Part shown: positions 7,426 through 9,729 of the stretch, piece by piece
Layout of the letters: the number at the start of each line of letters is the position of its first letter
Numbering within the stretch: position 1 is the first letter of the stretch
NCBI GenBank assembly: GCA_027346125.1
Contig: DAIEST010000190.1
Span: 1 to 9,729 of the forward strand
Origin: Leptospirillum sp.
GTDB taxonomy: Bacteria > Nitrospirota > Leptospirillia > Leptospirillales > Leptospirillaceae
Direction: 5' to 3'
Length of the DNA: 9,729 nt
The notes under the pieces: generated by a model
Databases searched by the model: none
Told to the model about the DNA's origin: nothing
Seen by the model: the letters and a program-made list of their open reading frames with translations, nothing else
Made by a program: the position numbers and the translations under genes

Positions 7426-7656
7426 TTATTTCCGGAGTCCCATGATGATGAATGCGATCACGAGCGCATACAGGGCCACCGCTTCCGAAAGGGCAAATCC
7501 GAGCCACATGTACTTGGACACGCGACTCTCCACTTCCGGCTGGCGCGCAACTGCCTCAATCATCTTTCCGAAGATATAACCGATTCCGGCACCGGATCCG
7601 GCAACACCGATGGCGGCAGCACCCATACCAATCAACGCAGCAGCTTGTACATCCAT
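7426..7656 (-). CDS. atpE: F1Fo ATP synthase c subunit (proteolipid)
   Basis: A 76-residue c subunit: two membrane helices (about 5-30 and 49-73) joined by the polar loop ARQPE (37-41). The ion-carrying carboxylate is Glu58 in GFALSEAVALY. Helix 1 has a GxGxGxG run (G20, G22, G24, G26), linked to close helix packing in the ring. At the positions where Na+-type rings carry Gln in helix 1 and Ser-Thr after the Glu, this protein has Ile25 and Ala59-Val60, so H+ coupling is expected. Its Shine-Dalgarno, GGAGGG 9 bases before ATG 7656, is the best in the operon, which fits the need for many c copies per complex. Gaps are 36 bases to atpB and 45 to atpF. Confidence 0.98.
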   Translation of the reverse strand: MDVQAAALIGMGAAAIGVAGSGAGIGYIFGKMIEAVARQPEVESRVSKYMWLGFALSEAVALYALVIAFIIMGLRK

Positions 7657-7692
7657 GAAAAGTGACCCTCCATTCCCGATTGGGTTAAGAAC

Positions 7693-8427
7693 CTAATGAT
7701 TGAGCTTCACGGCCTGGCCGATATACACAGCGGACAGGATGGCGAATATATAAGCCTGGATAAAGGCCACCAGGACCTCCAGGAGATACAGGACGACGGA
7801 AATCGAAAATGGAAGCCACTTTAGATAAACCGCCAGCGTCCCGGTCAGGGTAAAGAGCACGAACAGGATCGTGTGCCCTGCCGTCATGTTGGCAAAAAGC
7901 CGGACAGCCAGGGAGAGGGGACGGGCAAGCTGGGAAATGATTTCGATCGGGATGATGAGCGGCGTCATCCACAGGGGGACTCCCTCCGGAACCAGAATCG
8001 AAAAAAATCTCAGCCCATGCCTGGCAAACCCGATGACAAGGCTCGTCAGGTACACCGCCACCGCCAGCGTCCCGGTCACGACAATCTCGGACGTGATGGT
8101 AAAGACCCTGGGAACGAGACCCAGGAAATTGCCGAGGAAGACCAGCAGGAAGATCGACAGGATCCACGGAAGGTACCTCTCCCTGTACTCGGCCCCGATA
8201 TTTTCGTCGACAACCCGGGCCATTGTTTCGTAGAGCATCTCGACAAGCCCCTGGAATTTCCCGGGAACGAGCGTTGCCCTCATCTTGAGATGAAGGGAAC
8301 CCAGGATCGCGATCCCCGCGATGACCCAGAAAGAAACCACGGCCTCGGTGACCGAGACCGTCATCCCGAACAGATGGAACTTCACGATCGAATGCAGAAA
8401 GAACTCTTCAAGTGGATTGCCGTTCAA
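7693..8427 (-). CDS. atpB: F1Fo ATP synthase a subunit, TTG start
   Basis: A 244-residue a subunit, the stator half of the proton channel. The essential Arg is Arg176 in SLAVRLFANM. His185 (MTAGH) and Glu217 (YLLEVLVAF) occupy the positions equivalent to E. coli Glu219 and His245, the known swapped pair seen in mitochondria and many bacteria. Gln224 in AFIQAYIF matches E. coli Gln252. Several membrane helices are evident. The start is TTG 8427: only one codon (GGT) separates it from the in-frame TAG of the preceding gene, so no upstream start exists, and the next Met (residue 22) would remove the N-terminal segment normal for the family. GGAG, 6 bases upstream, overlaps the end of the preceding gene. 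Intact. Confidence 0.96.
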   Translation of the reverse strand: MNGNPLEEFFLHSIVKFHLFGMTVSVTEAVVSFWVIAGIAILGSLHLKMRATLVPGKFQGLVEMLYETMARVVDENIGAEYRERYLPWILSIFLLVFLGNFLGLVPRVFTITSEIVVTGTLAVAVYLTSLVIGFARHGLRFFSILVPEGVPLWMTPLIIPIEIISQLARPLSLAVRLFANMTAGHTILFVLFTLTGTLAVYLKWLPFSISVVLYLLEVLVAFIQAYIFAILSAVYIGQAVKLNH

Positions 8428-8430
8428 ACC

Positions 8431-8679
8431 CTACTCCCGGTCTTGATGGTCATCATTCGGTTCTGTCGGCCCCGTCATCCGCGTAACCGTCCGGTAAACC
8501 AGCCAGAACCCCGCGCCACCCCCGACGAAAAGCCCGGCGATGGACAGTGCGGGAAAAATACGCATCCCAAGACGCGAATCAAAAAAGTAACCGATGCCTG
8601 CACACAAAAACGTCGTCGCAACGAGTTCGAAACCCAGACGGGCCACAAGCACAAATCCGCTGCTGCTCTTCTCTCTCAT
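8431..8679 (-). CDS. AtpZ/AtpI-family small membrane protein of the ATP synthase operon
   Basis: An 82-residue protein with two membrane segments: about 10-31 (GFELVATTFLCAGIGYFF) and about 41-62 (IFPALSIAGLFVGGGAGFWL). The D-S-R-L-G turn between them and the G-F-W-x-V-Y ending of helix 2 match the AtpZ/AtpI family found first in many atp operons. Family members help c-ring assembly or have been proposed to carry Mg2+/Ca2+ for the synthase; this is family knowledge, not shown here. I use ATG 8679. In-frame starts at 8700 and 8892 exist, but the added residues look non-coding and would run through the leader hairpin. The ribosome binding site is weak (AAGG about 12 bases upstream). The tail is acidic and polar. 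atpB follows after 3 bases. It could be named atpZ or atpI; I leave the symbol blank. Confidence 0.87.
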   Translation of the reverse strand: MREKSSSGFVLVARLGFELVATTFLCAGIGYFFDSRLGMRIFPALSIAGLFVGGGAGFWLVYRTVTRMTGPTEPNDDHQDRE

Positions 8680-8709
8680 TGAATACCCACACCTTGCCAT
8701 CCGGGGACC

Positions 8710-8756
8710 GGAAACGCCGAAAGAGAGGGAATCGGAGAGGGTTCGGCGGGGTTTCC
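8710..8756 (-). promoter_or_regulatory. Long bulged stem-loop in the predicted atp operon leader
   Basis: Plus-strand arm GGAAACGCCGAA (8710-8721) pairs with TTCGGCG (8742-8748) and TTTCC (8752-8756), giving 12 bp interrupted only by a three-base GGG bulge (8749-8751). The 20-base loop (8722-8741) is a purine run on the plus strand, hence C/U-rich in the atp mRNA. It lies 30 bases before the atpZ start and downstream of the predicted promoter, so it would be in the 5' untranslated leader. No U-run follows on the minus strand, so it is not an intrinsic terminator. A role in mRNA stability or regulator binding is inference. Confidence 0.5.
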
Positions 8757-8832
8757 CTGCCCAATACGCAGAGTTCTTGCGAAGCCCCCTACGTCGGGGA
8801 ATACGATCATTTACCTGTGGAAAAACTCTACC

Positions 8833-8861
8833 ATTAGACCAGAAGATCAGTCGGATTTCAA
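8833..8861 (-). promoter_or_regulatory. Predicted sigma70-type promoter of the atp operon
   Basis: On the minus strand TTGAAA (plus 8856-8861) and TCTAAT (plus 8833-8838) are separated by exactly 17 bases; each matches the sigma70 consensus at 5 of 6 positions. It points into atpZ-atpB and is the best such pair I found upstream of the operon. Transcription would begin near 8826, giving a leader of about 147 bases that contains the 8710-8756 stem-loop. A GATTG/CAATC inverted repeat at 8877-8897 lies just upstream of the -35 box and could be a regulator site, but it is weak. Confidence 0.6.
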
Positions 8862-9084
8862 CCTTCCCCCGGACGGATTGCAGGCAGCACACAATCTGTC
8901 AGGGTTTGTAGCACAAGAACTGTCCGCTCAAACAGGATCCGGAGAAGGTCCCCATGAAACGGACAGAACGGTGACAGGAAGGGTGGACCGGAGCCTGTGA
9001 CGTCAAACTCTTTCTATCCAGTCCAGGATATGCGACGATCAACAATACGTTGCCGGATCTTTGACCTGAGAGCGTGAAACGGGA

Positions 9085-9111
9085 CACCGGACGGGGAGGA
9101 GTCTTCCGGTG
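9085..9111. repeat. 7-bp inverted repeat with Shine-Dalgarno-like loop
   Basis: CACCGGA (9085-9091) and TCCGGTG (9105-9111) are perfect complements around a 13-base loop that contains GGGGAGGAG. The right arm ends in the GTG at 9109, which opens a 91-codon frame. If that frame were translated, both the ribosome site and the start codon would sit in the hairpin. Confidence 0.5.
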
Positions 9112-9299
9112 ATCGAAACGGCAGCGGACCGCCCTGTTGTTGTCTGTCTTCCCCGAACCGTCCGTCTCCGTCGAATCCGGTCCGATCGTACCCGGGCACA
9201 CGGAAGAACTACTCTTGCATGTGTTCCTTGCGGTGGGCCGGTTCTCGCGCCTCCTTTCGACAAAGAACGCCTGGACAGCAGGAGACACGATTCCTGCCG

Positions 9300-9341
9300 C
9301 CCGGGCATCTCGAAAAGTTGCCCGGGAGCATTTCCAATGCT
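9300..9341. repeat. Two back-to-back inverted repeats (8 bp and 6 bp)
   Basis: CCCGGGCA (9300-9307) pairs with TGCCCGGG (9319-9326) around an 11-base loop; immediately after it AGCATT (9327-9332) pairs with AATGCT (9336-9341) around TCC. No T-run follows on either strand, so this is not an intrinsic terminator. It lies about 100 bases before the right-hand gene and could be a leader structure, an operator or part of a small RNA. Confidence 0.55.
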
Positions 9342-9437
9342 TGATACCATACCCGTCGGCCTCCATCCCGCGGTTGACCGGTGACCCGATACGAAGGGCC
9401 TGAGGTAAAGAGAATCACGATCGCCACAGGAGAACAG

Positions 9438-9729
9438 ATGATCAATACAGCCCGATGCCTGTTTCTCCCCCTGATCCTTATCCTGCTTCTCGTCCCGGTC
9501 GGCGGAGAATCCGTCGTGGGCAGAGGACTGGCCGACACACCCCCGGCTTCCGCCAATGCGCCGGTCCCGCCGAAACCCTCCCGTCCGGACCAAAACACCA
9601 CCAGCCGTTCAAGAACGGACGGGACACCGAAACATCCATCCCCTCCGAAGCACACCTTCATCGGAACATTGGAAAACGTGGATCTTCCGGATCATCCGAT
9701 GACTGTCGTAGTGGTTCATGATCGGGGAC
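9438..9729 (+). CDS. Exported proline-rich protein, partial (runs off the window)
   Basis: The first 97 codons of a protein that continues past the window end. ATG 9438 has AGGAG (9428-9432) 5 bases upstream, a strong site. Residues 1-22 form a signal peptide (short polar start, then CLFLPLILILLLVPVGG); cleavage could fall near GRGLA (residue 32). There is no lipobox. Residues about 34-71 are low-complexity, rich in Pro, Ser, Thr, Lys and Arg, typical of a periplasmic linker. From residue 73 an ordered segment begins (FIGTLENVDLPDHPMTVVVV), which looks like beta strands of a domain cut by the edge. Family not recognised. It is transcribed away from the atp operon, so it need not be related to it. 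Confidence 0.8.
   Translation, partial: MINTARCLFLPLILILLLVPVGGESVVGRGLADTPPASANAPVPPKPSRPDQNTTSRSRTDGTPKHPSPPKHTFIGTLENVDLPDHPMTVVVVHDRG

Larger units (their letters stand above)
8862..9437. other. Divergent intergenic region without a convincing gene; several inverted repeats
   Basis: About 575 bases between the predicted atp promoter and the right-hand gene. Open frames exist on both strands (minus 9366-8899; plus 9109-9384), but their products are Arg/Ser/Pro-rich, have no recognisable motif and look like chance frames in GC-rich DNA. The plus frame at 9109 is the better of the two: its GTG follows GGGGAGGAG (9093-9101) by 7 bases. A six-codon ORF with a good ribosome binding site begins at 8954. 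Clear inverted repeats lie at 9085-9111 and 9300-9341. I found no tRNA and no convincing promoter for the gene at 9438. Confidence 0.6.

Noticed and set aside
8710..8756. Leader stem-loop as an intrinsic terminator or attenuator.
   Set aside because: No T-run follows the stem on either strand, so it is kept only as a possible leader structure.
8826..8840. Minus-strand GGTCTAATGGTAGAG resembles a tRNA D-arm.
   Set aside because: No acceptor stem, anticodon arm or T-arm can be built around it; it instead overlaps the -10 box of the predicted atp promoter.
8899..9366. 155-codon open frame on the minus strand.
   Set aside because: No ribosome binding site, low-complexity Arg/Ser/Pro/Thr composition, no motif, and it would run into the atp promoter region.
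9374..9379. TTGACC as the -35 box of a promoter for the gene at 9438.
   Set aside because: No acceptable -10 box lies 16-18 bases downstream.

Overview
The window carries a complete F1Fo ATP synthase operon on the minus strand (about 8679 down to 2001). It is flanked on the left by a two-gene plus-strand unit that converges on it, and on the right by a divergent plus-strand gene cut by the window edge. The sequence is moderately GC-rich. A lipoprotein with a lipobox, an exported protein and the usual bacterial F-type gene order point to a Gram-negative-type bacterium. A Nitrospirota/Leptospirillum-like host would fit the style of the proteins, but this is only an impression and nothing in the window fixes the taxon.

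Left (1-1921, plus): a predicted outer-membrane lipoprotein with a TPR-like C-terminus is followed, almost without a gap, by a protein joining an XRE-type helix-turn-helix to a glyoxalase-II/YcbL-like metallo-beta-lactamase domain. An 11-bp palindrome sits in the junction between the two genes. A 13-bp GC-rich hairpin with T-runs on both sides (1929-1966) serves as a shared, two-way terminator between this unit and the end of the atp operon.

Centre (8679-2001, minus): the order is atpZ/atpI-like, atpB (a), atpE (c), atpF (b), atpH (delta), atpA (alpha), atpG (gamma), atpD (beta), atpC (epsilon). All are intact, with gaps of 45 bases or less or a 4-base overlap, so they look like one transcription and assembly unit. 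The first five encode the membrane Fo sector, an assembly helper and the peripheral-stalk delta subunit; the last four encode the catalytic head and central stalk. Catalytic and proton-path residues are all present, and the c subunit lacks sodium ligands, so the machine should be H+-driven. Two subunits (a and alpha) begin with TTG. A promoter-like sequence (TTGAAA-17-TCTAAT) lies about 150 bases before atpZ, and the leader it predicts contains a long bulged hairpin.

Right (8862-9729): about 575 bases show no convincing gene on either strand but contain several inverted repeats. After them a secreted, proline-rich protein starts at 9438 with a good ribosome binding site and runs off the window.

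No clearly new multi-gene system is visible. The most unusual items are the HTH-MBL fusion with its possible operator, the atp leader structure, the TTG-start arrangement of atpA and atpB, and the structured gap at 8862-9437.
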